A stretch of 64,000 bases of DNA from Psychrobacillus sp044762745. Its GTDB lineage: Bacteria; Bacillota; Bacilli; Bacillales_A; Planococcaceae. Made by a program: the position numbers and the translations under genes. Each line of letters begins with the position of its first letter. Position 1 is the stretch's first letter. The notes under the pieces are model-generated. The model searched no databases and was not told where the DNA came from. It saw only the letters and a program-made list of their open reading frames with translations. Shown one piece after another: positions 27,198 to 34,933 of this stretch. The stretch is from the NCBI RefSeq assembly GCF_044762745.1, contig NZ_JBIWEX010000022.1, positions 18,646 to 82,645 on the forward strand. Reading direction: 5' to 3'.

Positions 27198-28475
27198 TTA
27201 CGCTACAACATCTCTTTTATTTTCATATTTTTTATATGCCTCTTCTTTCATGATTGTCTTTAAGACATGCACGGTTTTCCATACATCTTCAAAAGAATTG
27301 TATAGTGCAACAGGCGCTAGGCGTATGCCATTTGGAGAACGAAAATCTGGAATAACTTGATATTCCTTTAATGCTTTACAAATACGCGCTGCTTCTTCAT
27401 GCACTAAATAAATATGACCACCACGGCGGTCGTGTTCCTTTGGACTGGCAATCGTAAATGGATAGTCACCCAACTCTTCTTCTACAAGTAATGTCATATA
27501 ATCCGTTAATTTTAATGATTTTTCACGAATCGCATTTATCCCTGCTTCTGCAAACATTTCCAGTGAACCATATAATGGAGCTGCACTCAAAATGCTTGGC
27601 GTCCCGATTTGGTAAGCACTTGCATCGGGCGCAGGTGTCATTTGAATCGCCAAGTCAAACTGCTTTTCTTTATCCGAACCAAACCAGCCAGCAAGTCCTG
27701 GTTTTTGTCCGAAATGCTTACGATTCACATATAAGCCACCAATTGCTCCGGGTCCTCCGTTTAAATGTTTGTAATTACACCAAAACGCAAAATCCACATC
27801 CCAGTCACTTAACTCATGTGGCACGGATCCGATCGAATGACATAAGTCAAAGCCGATTAAAATATTTCGTTCACGTGCAGCTTTCGTCAACTCTTTTATT
27901 TTTAAAATTTGTCCACTTCTATAAAACACACTCGGCAATACGATAAGCGCCACATCCTCTGCCATTGCTTCTATAATATCCGCCTCGTTTAACGAATCCC
28001 CGTCACGACTTTTCACTAATACCATATGCTCCTCGGGATTGTATCCATGCAAAGAGAGCTGACTACTAATCGCATACAAATCAGAAGGGAAGTTCAACTC
28101 ATCCGCCAAGATTTTAGTTCGCACCCCATCTGGATGATAAAAACTAGCGATTAACTGATGTAAATTCGATGTCGTAGAACCAGTAATAATCACTTCTTCT
28201 TTCTTCGCTCCAACAAGTGGTGCACACATCTCGCTTAATGTATCGGAGAAATAAAACCATGGATGCTCCCCTTGCGTCCAGCCATCAATCCCATATTTCT
28301 TCCATGAATCTAGTATAGATAGTATTGACTGCTCCGCTCTCTTTGACAATAATCCTAGAGAATTGCCATCCATATAAATAATATCTGGCTGCAAATAAAA
28401 CTCATTGCGAAATTTCTTTAAAGTATCCAACTCATCTAATTTCTTGGCATATTCCACCGTTACATTTCTCTCCAT
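27198..28475 (-). CDS. kynU: Kynureninase KynU
   Basis: KynU is a PLP enzyme that cleaves kynurenine into anthranilate and alanine. In the 425-residue protein the PLP lysine is Lys236 in 'FWCNYKHLNGGPG', and 'TGSTTSNLHQL' (about 98-108) and 'GFDLCHSIGSVPH' (about 208-220) match the family. It is first in the kynUAB operon, behind a clear sigma-A promoter. Its position before kynA is the usual Bacillus order. The product anthranilate can return to tryptophan synthesis or be excreted. Confidence 0.96.
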   Translation of the reverse strand: MERNVTVEYAKKLDELDTLKKFRNEFYLQPDIIYMDGNSLGLLSKRAEQSILSILDSWKKYGIDGWTQGEHPWFYFSDTLSEMCAPLVGAKKEEVIITGSTTSNLHQLIASFYHPDGVRTKILADELNFPSDLYAISSQLSLHGYNPEEHMVLVKSRDGDSLNEADIIEAMAEDVALIVLPSVFYRSGQILKIKELTKAARERNILIGFDLCHSIGSVPHELSDWDVDFAFWCNYKHLNGGPGAIGGLYVNRKHFGQKPGLAGWFGSDKEKQFDLAIQMTPAPDASAYQIGTPSILSAAPLYGSLEMFAEAGINAIREKSLKLTDYMTLLVEEELGDYPFTIASPKEHDRRGGHIYLVHEEAARICKALKEYQVIPDFRSPNGIRLAPVALYNSFEDVWKTVHVLKTIMKEEAYKKYENKRDVVA

Positions 28476-28534
28476 CGTCCAGTATCACCCATTCTTTTTT
28501 GTAATTCTGAATATTCTTTCTAATATATACATTA

Positions 28535-28563
28535 ATGATATGTTTTAAGTGATATAGTGTCAA
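28535..28563 (-). promoter_or_regulatory. Sigma-A promoter of kynUAB
   Basis: On the minus strand TTGACA (28558-28563) and TATCAT (28535-28540) are separated by 17 bp, about 60 nt upstream of kynU. Imperfect dyads around the -10 could hold a regulator site. Confidence 0.75.
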
Positions 28564-28677
28564 CGAGCCCAAATGTACACTGGAAGCTTAAAAATCACAT
28601 TTAATATATATATTCTTGCTTCTTGGTAATTATCACGAACCTAAATAAAGGTTAGTAGGAAAGTACCCTCCAACATA

Positions 28678-28716
28678 AAAAAAGCATGTCTCAAAACTAT
28701 GAGACATGCTTTTTGT
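28678..28716. terminator. Terminator after the 46-residue gene
   Basis: The perfect stem AAAGCATGTCTC/GAGACATGCTTT has T runs on both strands. Confidence 0.92.
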
Positions 28717-28717
28717 C

Positions 28718-28858
28718 TTATGAATTAGGCGTTTCATTAGAAGGACTATTATAAGTTGAGGTATCATAAGCGACAAGCGTGACCCCAAGTTTATCTTCCA
28801 GCTCATTAATCTCTTGCAATTGTTCACCATCAAGTTCTGCAAATTTATTATCTTTCAT
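28718..28858 (-). CDS. Small conserved-type protein, 46 residues
   Basis: A short frame ends exactly at the strong terminator. It encodes a Glu-rich N-terminal helix (FAELDGEQLQEINELEDKLG) and a segment 'VTLVAYDTSTYN'. An AGGATGAG site lies upstream of the ATG. The placement between ribosome binding site and terminator argues that it is real. It resembles short unannotated Bacillales proteins ending in LGVTLVAYD-like segments, but I cannot name a family or role. Confidence 0.7.
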   Translation of the reverse strand: MKDNKFAELDGEQLQEINELEDKLGVTLVAYDTSTYNSPSNETPNS

Positions 28859-28920
28859 TCAAAACTCATCCTATCTTTTGATCTTTTGCGTTAGCTTATC
28901 CTAAAAAAAATGGATTATAC

Positions 28921-28957
28921 AAAAAAGGGAAAAGCGTAGTTAACGCTTTTCCCTTTT
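28921..28957 (-). terminator. Terminator after the SDR gene
   Basis: GGGAAAAGCGT and ACGCTTTTCCC form a perfect stem with A/T runs just beyond the stop codon. Confidence 0.9.
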
Positions 28958-28962
28958 GATAT

Positions 28963-29679
28963 TTATGGATTTGTTGACCACAATCCAGCTGATTTGAGTA
29001 GGATTCTTGGATTCATTTTAAGCTGAGCCACCATAAAGTCAGCAATGTCTTCTGGCTGCATCACTTTTTCTGGATTACCATCTGTTAAGTTTAGTTCGAC
29101 TGCCATATCCGTTGCAACTGTACTTGGTGTTAGAGTAACGACACGGACATTATGCTTTCGTACTTCTAACATTAATGATTCGCTTAATGCGATAACTGCT
29201 GCTTTTGATGCACTATAAGCACTTGTTACAGGTGCCCCTTTCTGGCCAGCTGTAGATGAAATATTAATGATGTCCCCTGTTTGTCTTTCGATCATGTCAG
29301 GTAACACCGCTCTAGTTACATAATATACACCCATCACGTTTACTTGAATTATTTTCGCCCAGTCTTCTGGATCTACATCTAGAAAATTGCCGAATTTGGA
29401 GATGCCAGCGTTATTCACTAAAATATCGATAGAGCCTAGCTCACCTCGGATTTTTTCAACAGCCTGATTGACGGATTCCATATTTGCCACATCTGCAGTC
29501 GCCAATGAAACCTTTACACCGTATTCTTTTAACTCTTCCGATACCTTTTGTAAATTTTCCATCGTTCGCCCTAATAAGCCAACATGAATACCTTCCTTTA
29601 CAAATGCGATAGCAGTTGCTCGGCCAATTCCGCGACCCGCTCCAGTTATAAGGGCTGTTTTACCAGTAATTGTTTGCAT
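28963..29679 (-). CDS. Short-chain dehydrogenase/reductase (FabG-like)
   Basis: A 238-residue classical SDR. It has the cofactor motif TGAGRGIG (about residues 13-20), NNAG (about 89), the catalytic Ser in 'INISSTAGQ' (about 139) and Y-x-x-x-K in 'AYSASKAA' (about 153). Arg after the second Gly suggests NADPH. It has the features of FabG paralogues annotated as 3-ketoacyl-ACP reductases; since it is outside a fatty-acid cluster, the substrate is open. GAAGGAGAG precedes the start. Confidence 0.9.
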   Translation of the reverse strand: MQTITGKTALITGAGRGIGRATAIAFVKEGIHVGLLGRTMENLQKVSEELKEYGVKVSLATADVANMESVNQAVEKIRGELGSIDILVNNAGISKFGNFLDVDPEDWAKIIQVNVMGVYYVTRAVLPDMIERQTGDIINISSTAGQKGAPVTSAYSASKAAVIALSESLMLEVRKHNVRVVTLTPSTVATDMAVELNLTDGNPEKVMQPEDIADFMVAQLKMNPRILLKSAGLWSTNP

Positions 29680-29980
29680 CTCTTTCTCTCCTTCTTCTAA
29701 AAGTTATGTACATTATACATATAGAGTACCGTCCCCTATCTTAAATGTATACTAATCTGCCTTTCGTTATATCCATTAATTAGGTATTTTAAAGTTAATC
29801 AGTTCCAATTTCCTATTCAAATCATTATTTTTGGTAAATTACGTTATTTAGTCTCATTTTTAATTAAGATTTCTAAAGTACCATTTTTACCAACTATCCC
29901 CATATGCACTTGCAAGCTCAAAAAATAGCTGACTATAATTAAGAAAGTAGAACATCATTAACGATAGGGGAGATGGGTAT
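29680..29980. other. Divergent intergenic region
   Basis: About 300 bp of AT-rich sequence separate the SDR gene from the lipoprotein gene. It should hold both promoters; I see no repeat or RNA element in it. Confidence 0.5.
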
Positions 29981-30637
29981 ATGAAGAAAAGTTTTGTTGC
30001 TCTATTAGCATCACTAACTATTGTTTTAGCAGCATGTAGTAACGATGGTGAAGTTGCTGTAGCAGAAAATGAAAATGAGAAGCTTCCAGAAGAGAATAAT
30101 ACTGAGTCTAACGTAGAACAAAATGAAACTGTGAATACTGAAAAAGTAGTGGATAAAACAGAATCTAAAGAAGAAAAGAGTACGAACACACAAGAACCAG
30201 GCGAGAACCTATTAAAAGAGGATATCGTCTTGGAATATGAGAACGGGGATGTTGTAATAACGCTTAATCATGCTGAATTTACAAAAGAATTTACAACATC
30301 AACAGGGGCAGACCCACGCAGCATAATTGCAGACAGCGAAATTTATCTTCATTTAACAGGAAAAATTAGTAATGACACGTTGAACTTATTCCACTATGGG
30401 CACAAACTAGCTCCGGTGAGGTTTAAAGCGATTTATGATAACAAACATGAATTCGATTTCCTCGCAACTACCGAATCACTGGACGGAACAAAGTTTGATG
30501 GAGCTAGTATTGATTCACTACAAGAACAAACGATTCATTTATATGCACAAGTACCAATGCCAGTTTCAGAACGTGACAATTCATTAGTGTTTGTCATCGT
30601 TGATAGTGAAGGTGAGCACGAGGTCGTACTTCGTTAA
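29981..30637 (+). CDS. Secreted lipoprotein of unknown function
   Basis: The 218-residue protein begins with a lipoprotein signal, 'LTIVLAACSND', with the lipidated Cys at residue 19. A low-complexity Glu/Asn/Thr/Lys linker (about 22-75) precedes a globular domain of about 140 residues rich in beta strands ('VVITLNHAEF', 'IYLHLTGKIS', 'HLYAQVPMP'), resembling immunoglobulin-like or DUF4352-type lipoprotein domains. Gene neighbours do not suggest a pathway. AGGGGAGATGGG precedes the start and a terminator follows. Confidence 0.8.
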   Translation: MKKSFVALLASLTIVLAACSNDGEVAVAENENEKLPEENNTESNVEQNETVNTEKVVDKTESKEEKSTNTQEPGENLLKEDIVLEYENGDVVITLNHAEFTKEFTTSTGADPRSIIADSEIYLHLTGKISNDTLNLFHYGHKLAPVRFKAIYDNKHEFDFLATTESLDGTKFDGASIDSLQEQTIHLYAQVPMPVSERDNSLVFVIVDSEGEHEVVLR

Positions 30638-30641
30638 AGTG

Positions 30642-30680
30642 AAAAGCATCGATGCCCATTTTTTGCATCGATGCTTTTGT
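30642..30680 (+). terminator. Terminator after the lipoprotein gene
   Basis: AAAAGCATCGATGC and GCATCGATGCTTTT form a perfect 14-bp stem with a T-rich tail. Confidence 0.93.
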
Positions 30681-30724
30681 TATCTTTCAGTCTTCTGAAA
30701 TGTTTTTAGTAAATCAATTATGTA

Positions 30725-31054
30725 TTATTCCTCCAAATAATCAACCAATGCCAAAATCAAACCGACTATCAAAAAAAATACACCAAATCCTACTAATCCA
30801 GCGCTAGAAGTTAGTATCGGCTTTAGTATCCATACAACCCCTAGTATAGTCATGGCAATAGCTATCCCCATCGGCCTAGCGTATATTTTTCCTTTTTTGT
30901 TTTTCCTATGACTTAGAAGTACAGCACCTAATGCAATAAAAACTACCCCATGGGTACGTGAAATAATATTTTCTACCATGTTATAAAAACCAAAAGTTGC
31001 ACTTGCTAAGATAATTCCAAATAAAACAGATAGTATACCAACAGTTATTCTCAT
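30725..31054 (-). CDS. Small membrane protein, four predicted helices
   Basis: The 109-residue protein has four hydrophobic stretches (about 3-22, 30-46, 60-78 and 86-104) and a short basic loop 'HRKNKKGKIYARP'. An AAGGTGG site precedes the start. I recognise no family. It lies downstream of the SLH surface protein gene on the same strand but after a terminator, so it is probably independent. Confidence 0.7.
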   Translation of the reverse strand: MRITVGILSVLFGIILASATFGFYNMVENIISRTHGVVFIALGAVLLSHRKNKKGKIYARPMGIAIAMTILGVVWILKPILTSSAGLVGFGVFFLIVGLILALVDYLEE

Positions 31055-31081
31055 GCAATATCCACCTTAATTAGTCAAAGT

Positions 31082-31120
31082 AAAAACTTCCACCGTATTA
31101 ATAAAACGGTGGAAGTTTTC
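31082..31120 (-). terminator. Terminator after the SLH protein gene
   Basis: AAAACTTCCACCG and CGGTGGAAGTTTT form a 13-bp stem, with T runs, beyond the stop codon. Confidence 0.92.
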
Positions 31121-31138
31121 AAAAATTAACTTATAAAA

Positions 31139-33370
31139 TTAATAATAAAAGCCATTTCTTTTTTCCGCCATTTCATGAGCTAAACGAATCGTTGATACTG
31201 CTAGCTCTGCATATGTCACTTCTCGAGCAGGGTTAAAGTTATTTTTATCAGACTCTAGTATTCCCATTGAGTTTGCTAACGCAACATAGCCAGTATATTC
31301 TTTTTGCACTTTATTTGCATCGGCAAAGCCTAGTTTATAAATATCACTATTTTTAGCCGCTTGCTCAAGTCCTAGAACGCGTATATACCAAGCTGCTAGT
31401 TCCTCTCGCTTAATAGGAGAGTCCACATCAAAGCTCTTACTAGTTGGTTTAATAATGCCCATTTCAACTGCACGCTCAATTGGTTGATATAACGGATGCT
31501 TTGGATCTATATTATCAAAAGTTTGCTTTAAGTTATCTCTTTCACCATAATAACCGCCTGCATAAAAATAAGTGAGGGAATTCATAACTACTTTTATTGC
31601 TTCCCCTTTTGAAATTGCAGCATCTCCATTAAATTTTTTACTATCTTTTACGTCTAAAATTTTGGCGTTAATCAGGTAATTAAGTTCCTCTTGTGCCCAT
31701 GGGTGAGAAATAACAGTTGTATTTTCTACACCATTCATGTTATTCCATTTCCCCGTATTAGCATCCAAGAAAGTAAACGGATCTTCGTTAAATACAGGTA
31801 CGTATACTAGATCATAGTGTTTATTCTCTTGTTTATAATCTTTTTTCATATAATTCAATTTTAGGCTTAATGCATCTTTCAAAATAGTTTTTGCGTTTTC
31901 TTCCGAAATAACTTTATCACTTGATGGCCAGTTTTCTACCTTTTGATAATTATTTACATTCAAACTGTTTAAAGAGCCATCAGCAGCTATCCCCACACTA
32001 ATTTGATCTCCCATCACCATAATACCATTTACAACTCTTGGGAAAGAGAAGTAATACGTACCCAGTCTATCATCAGAATAAGGATCTTCTACAGGCATAG
32101 CATAGTTGTGTAAGTAGGAAGGAATCCATTCCTTTGCATACTTGATTGCTTGCGCAAGAGCTTCTTGTTTGGAGATAGCATTCTCTTTATTAGGTTTCTC
32201 TCCAGTTTGTTGTAGAAGATCACTTGTCATATTGTGATATTGAATAATTTCTCCTGTCTGTTTATTAATTTCTAAATTCGATCCGTATCCACCATTCGCA
32301 TATTGGTACATATAGTTAATGCTAATAACTTCCTGTCCGTAATAATTTTCCATTTCGCTAATCGATTCAATGGATAACTTTACCTTATCGGATTTGACAC
32401 TAAGTAATTGTTCTGCAACTTTCTTTGCTTCTTCTGTAGTAATACCATTCTTTCTTGCCGGAAGTGGATTAGCTGAGACTTTTTCTAATTTTGTTTTCTC
32501 CGGAAAGTCTGCGGAGTACCCATCTGCAGTTAAATATTCACCTGAAATTGCGTTTACTCCACGCATTTTTGATATTGGTTGGTAAACGAGCTGCACACTA
32601 CTTTCACCCGTTCTGTAATCCATATTTATTTGATACTGCAAATCTACAGAAAGATTTTCTTTTACGTTCTTCAAAATATCGTTTTTGTCTTTTACCAGTT
32701 TTACATCATCGTAGGTTGAGGAATCCAATTTCGCAGAACTTTTATAAAAACCAACGACTTCACCATTTCCAAGAACAGTCACTTCTATTCTTTGATCATT
32801 TATTGCTACTTGGTTTTTCGTACGAGCAAAAGAAAAAGAATAACGAATTGGTTCTGTTAATATTTGCTGTGGATAATAGTTGTATTGATTTGTTTCTAAT
32901 TGGTATTCCTCTTCGTTAAGAAATTTCTTCATGAAATTATCTGCAATTTTTCTAGCCTCGTCTTTTGAGACCTTTGCGGGAAATAAAGCTTCTTTTTCAT
33001 TAGGTGGCTGGTAGGAATATTGCTCAATTTCTAATTTGTCTCCAACAAATCCTACATTACCATATAGTCGCTTACCATCAATCATCTTTGTAAAGGATAA
33101 ACTATAGCGAAGTGTATCATCTTCCGGATAAAAATGACTACCATACATTTGAAAATCATTATTCGTTAAAAAGTCAAACTGTTTAGGAAATAACTCATGA
33201 AATCTCTTGATTAAATCGTTCTTTGTAAAGGTTGTTTCTGATGCAGCAACTTGAATCTGTATTTTTTCAGGTTGTCCATTCGCAAAAGTAGTAGCACCGG
33301 CGGCAGAAGAAAATAGTCCAAATGATAAAGCAGAAGAAACTAATGTGATACCGATTGTTTTTAATTTCAA
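31139..33370 (-). CDS. S-layer-anchored protein with YcdB/PepSY-like repeats
   Basis: The 743-residue protein starts with a signal peptide (cleavage expected near residue 26, 'SAAGA'). Residues about 50-530 hold repeated YcdB/YcdC-type and PepSY-like modules ('ISKDEARKIADNFMKKF', 'TTEEAKKVAEQLLSV', 'ISKQEALAQAIKYAKEW'), which often inhibit or bind peptidases. The C terminus (about 560-740) has three SLH domains, which tie proteins to the pyruvylated wall polymer. The start is a TTG with AGGAGG 8 nt upstream. It is therefore an exported surface protein; its partner is unknown. Confidence 0.85.
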   Translation of the reverse strand: MKLKTIGITLVSSALSFGLFSSAAGATTFANGQPEKIQIQVAASETTFTKNDLIKRFHELFPKQFDFLTNNDFQMYGSHFYPEDDTLRYSLSFTKMIDGKRLYGNVGFVGDKLEIEQYSYQPPNEKEALFPAKVSKDEARKIADNFMKKFLNEEEYQLETNQYNYYPQQILTEPIRYSFSFARTKNQVAINDQRIEVTVLGNGEVVGFYKSSAKLDSSTYDDVKLVKDKNDILKNVKENLSVDLQYQINMDYRTGESSVQLVYQPISKMRGVNAISGEYLTADGYSADFPEKTKLEKVSANPLPARKNGITTEEAKKVAEQLLSVKSDKVKLSIESISEMENYYGQEVISINYMYQYANGGYGSNLEINKQTGEIIQYHNMTSDLLQQTGEKPNKENAISKQEALAQAIKYAKEWIPSYLHNYAMPVEDPYSDDRLGTYYFSFPRVVNGIMVMGDQISVGIAADGSLNSLNVNNYQKVENWPSSDKVISEENAKTILKDALSLKLNYMKKDYKQENKHYDLVYVPVFNEDPFTFLDANTGKWNNMNGVENTTVISHPWAQEELNYLINAKILDVKDSKKFNGDAAISKGEAIKVVMNSLTYFYAGGYYGERDNLKQTFDNIDPKHPLYQPIERAVEMGIIKPTSKSFDVDSPIKREELAAWYIRVLGLEQAAKNSDIYKLGFADANKVQKEYTGYVALANSMGILESDKNNFNPAREVTYAELAVSTIRLAHEMAEKRNGFYY

Positions 33371-33528
33371 TAAAAGAACCCTCCTAATTTAATATTCTTT
33401 TAAATTGTACAGTATATTCTGTAAATTGTGAACATGAGATTATTTTTTTATTGTTATTCTCTCCCTTTCTTGGTGCTCATACTCAATCTTTAGATTCTAT
33501 GTTTGTGGTAGGGATAACATTCCTCCTA

Positions 33529-33568
33529 AAAAAAAGGAAGAGCTTTATTTAAGCCCTTCCTTTTTTAT
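33529..33568 (-). terminator. Terminator after DUF1292 gene 1
   Basis: GGAAGGGCTT and AAGCTCTTCC pair across a short loop, with a long T run on the minus strand. Confidence 0.85.
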
Positions 33569-33571
33569 CGT

Positions 33572-33844
33572 CTATTCTTCTTCTGCCTCTGAAAATGCTA
33601 AAGATACTTTTTCAAATTCCTCATCCGTATCGATAAAAGATAACTCCTCATCTTCTACACGGAAAAAGAATACGTCAATATCTTCCTCGGATTCAGATTG
33701 AATATCTTCTACAAAACCTACAGCGGCGTATTCAACTTCATCAACCGTTAACAGACCAAGCACTTCCATTTCTTGCTCTTGGTCGTCCTCATCTAGCACT
33801 GTAAAGATGTTACCAACTTCAATTTCACCTTGATTTTGTTCCAT
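33572..33844 (-). CDS. DUF1292 (YrzB-family) protein, copy 1
   Basis: The 90-residue very acidic protein has the DUF1292 pattern: 'GNIFTVLDEDDQEQEMEVLGLLTVDEVEYAAVGFVED' split across two strands, then 'DVFFFRVEDEELSFIDTDEEFEKVSLAF'. Proteins of this family are common, short and of unknown role in Firmicutes. GAGGAGGAG precedes the start. A paralogue lies 600 bp away with the same orientation. Confidence 0.88.
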   Translation of the reverse strand: MEQNQGEIEVGNIFTVLDEDDQEQEMEVLGLLTVDEVEYAAVGFVEDIQSESEEDIDVFFFRVEDEELSFIDTDEEFEKVSLAFSEAEEE

Positions 33845-33951
33845 TCTTTACTCCTCCTCACGTAAAATCATTGAACTCTTTATACAACTTACATTTGGAT
33901 TATCCATTATTATAGGTTTTTTAGCAATACAAAAATTAGCAGTGACCAACC

Positions 33952-34050
33952 ATGTATCTCTCCAAAGGTAGAAAAAAATGGATTGTAGCTGCCATCCCGC
34001 TTTTAATTGCACTAGTTATAATATTGTTCAAAATAACTTATATATACTAG
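33952..34050 (+). CDS. Possible 32-residue single-helix membrane peptide
   Basis: The frame encodes a basic start (MYLSKGRKKW) followed by one hydrophobic helix (IVAAIPLLIALVIILF). The composition suits a small membrane protein. There is no clear ribosome binding site, and the stop lies 78 nt before the next gene on the same strand. Treat it as tentative. Confidence 0.3.
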   Translation: MYLSKGRKKWIVAAIPLLIALVIILFKITYIY

Positions 34051-34127
34051 TTGTAATTGGGTAAATACGATGTGCGAGTAAAACTCCTCAACTAGGATAT
34101 ATTATGTTAAGGGAGGAGTAATAAAAA

Positions 34128-34400
34128 ATGCATCATAATCATAAATTTTACATGGAAGATAGCAATGGAGAACTAATAGTAAAAGGGGAGATTGAGGGAA
34201 AATCAGAAGTTCCATCTTATGATGATTTAAAGTTTAAAGGGATAATTGCTTTGTTGAATTCTATTGATCAGCAGAATTTCAGCGCATCTGGGAATCATCT
34301 TCTATTCGAGCATTACATAAAAGAAATAGAAGAAACAATAGTGGAGGTAAAAAATTATAATGAATTTCAAGGAAAATCAGACTGTCGTGATGGATTATAA
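34128..34400 (+). CDS. Small protein of unknown function, 90 residues
   Basis: A GGGAGGAG site lies 9 nt upstream and a terminator follows, so the gene is probably expressed. The sequence begins with a His-rich stretch (MHHNHKF), has a beta-like segment 'GELIVKGEIEGKSEVPSYDDLKF' split by a turn, and a helical C half. No membrane segment or known motif is visible. It sits between two DUF1292 paralogues but on the opposite strand. Confidence 0.7.
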   Translation: MHHNHKFYMEDSNGELIVKGEIEGKSEVPSYDDLKFKGIIALLNSIDQQNFSASGNHLLFEHYIKEIEETIVEVKNYNEFQGKSDCRDGL

Positions 34401-34408
34401 CACTCTAA

Positions 34409-34437
34409 AAAAGAGAGGAAGTACCCTCTCTTTTCAT
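34409..34437. terminator. Bidirectional terminator
   Basis: AAAGAGAGG and CCCTCTCTTT flank a short loop, with A and T runs on both sides, between convergent genes. Confidence 0.88.
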
Positions 34438-34439
34438 TC

Positions 34440-34730
34440 TTATTTATGATCATCTTCTGCTTCTTGAGCTTCTAAAAATGCTGCAGATACTTTCTCGAAT
34501 TCCGTGTCAGTCTCTATTTCCGCTAATTCCTCTCCATCTAAAACCTGGAAAAAGAACACATCTACATCTTCTACCGTTTCTTCTTGTGCATCATCCGCAA
34601 AAGCAACCGCTGCATATTCCTTATCTTCAATCGTTAACAAACCAATCACTTCTATTTCTTGCTCTCGATTATCTTCATCCATTACGGTAAGGATTTCTCC
34701 AACTTCAATACCACCCATTTTATCATCCAT
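34440..34730 (-). CDS. DUF1292 (YrzB-family) protein, copy 2
   Basis: The 96-residue acidic protein is clearly homologous to copy 1: 'GEILTVMDEDNREQEIEVIGLL', then 'EYAAVAFADD', 'DVDVFFFQV' and 'DTEFEKVSAAFLEAQ'. An AAGGAGGG site precedes the start. It lies downstream of the MutS2-like gene after about 200 bp; no terminator is seen between them, so some read-through is possible. Confidence 0.88.
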   Translation of the reverse strand: MDDKMGGIEVGEILTVMDEDNREQEIEVIGLLTIEDKEYAAVAFADDAQEETVEDVDVFFFQVLDGEELAEIETDTEFEKVSAAFLEAQEAEDDHK

Positions 34731-34933
34731 TCCAATTCCCTCCTTGCACTTTATTTAATTTATTCTACCCTCTAAACTTTCGATTAACCCAAAATGAACA
34801 CTATTTTTATCTAAAGCTTTCCTCAGTATTATTCACTAAGCCTTTTCTTCATTTCTTTTGAAACTTTTTTCAATGCTTTTTTTGAACCCCTTTCCATATC
34901 ATGTTGAAATTTTCGTTCTGCATAACTAACAAA

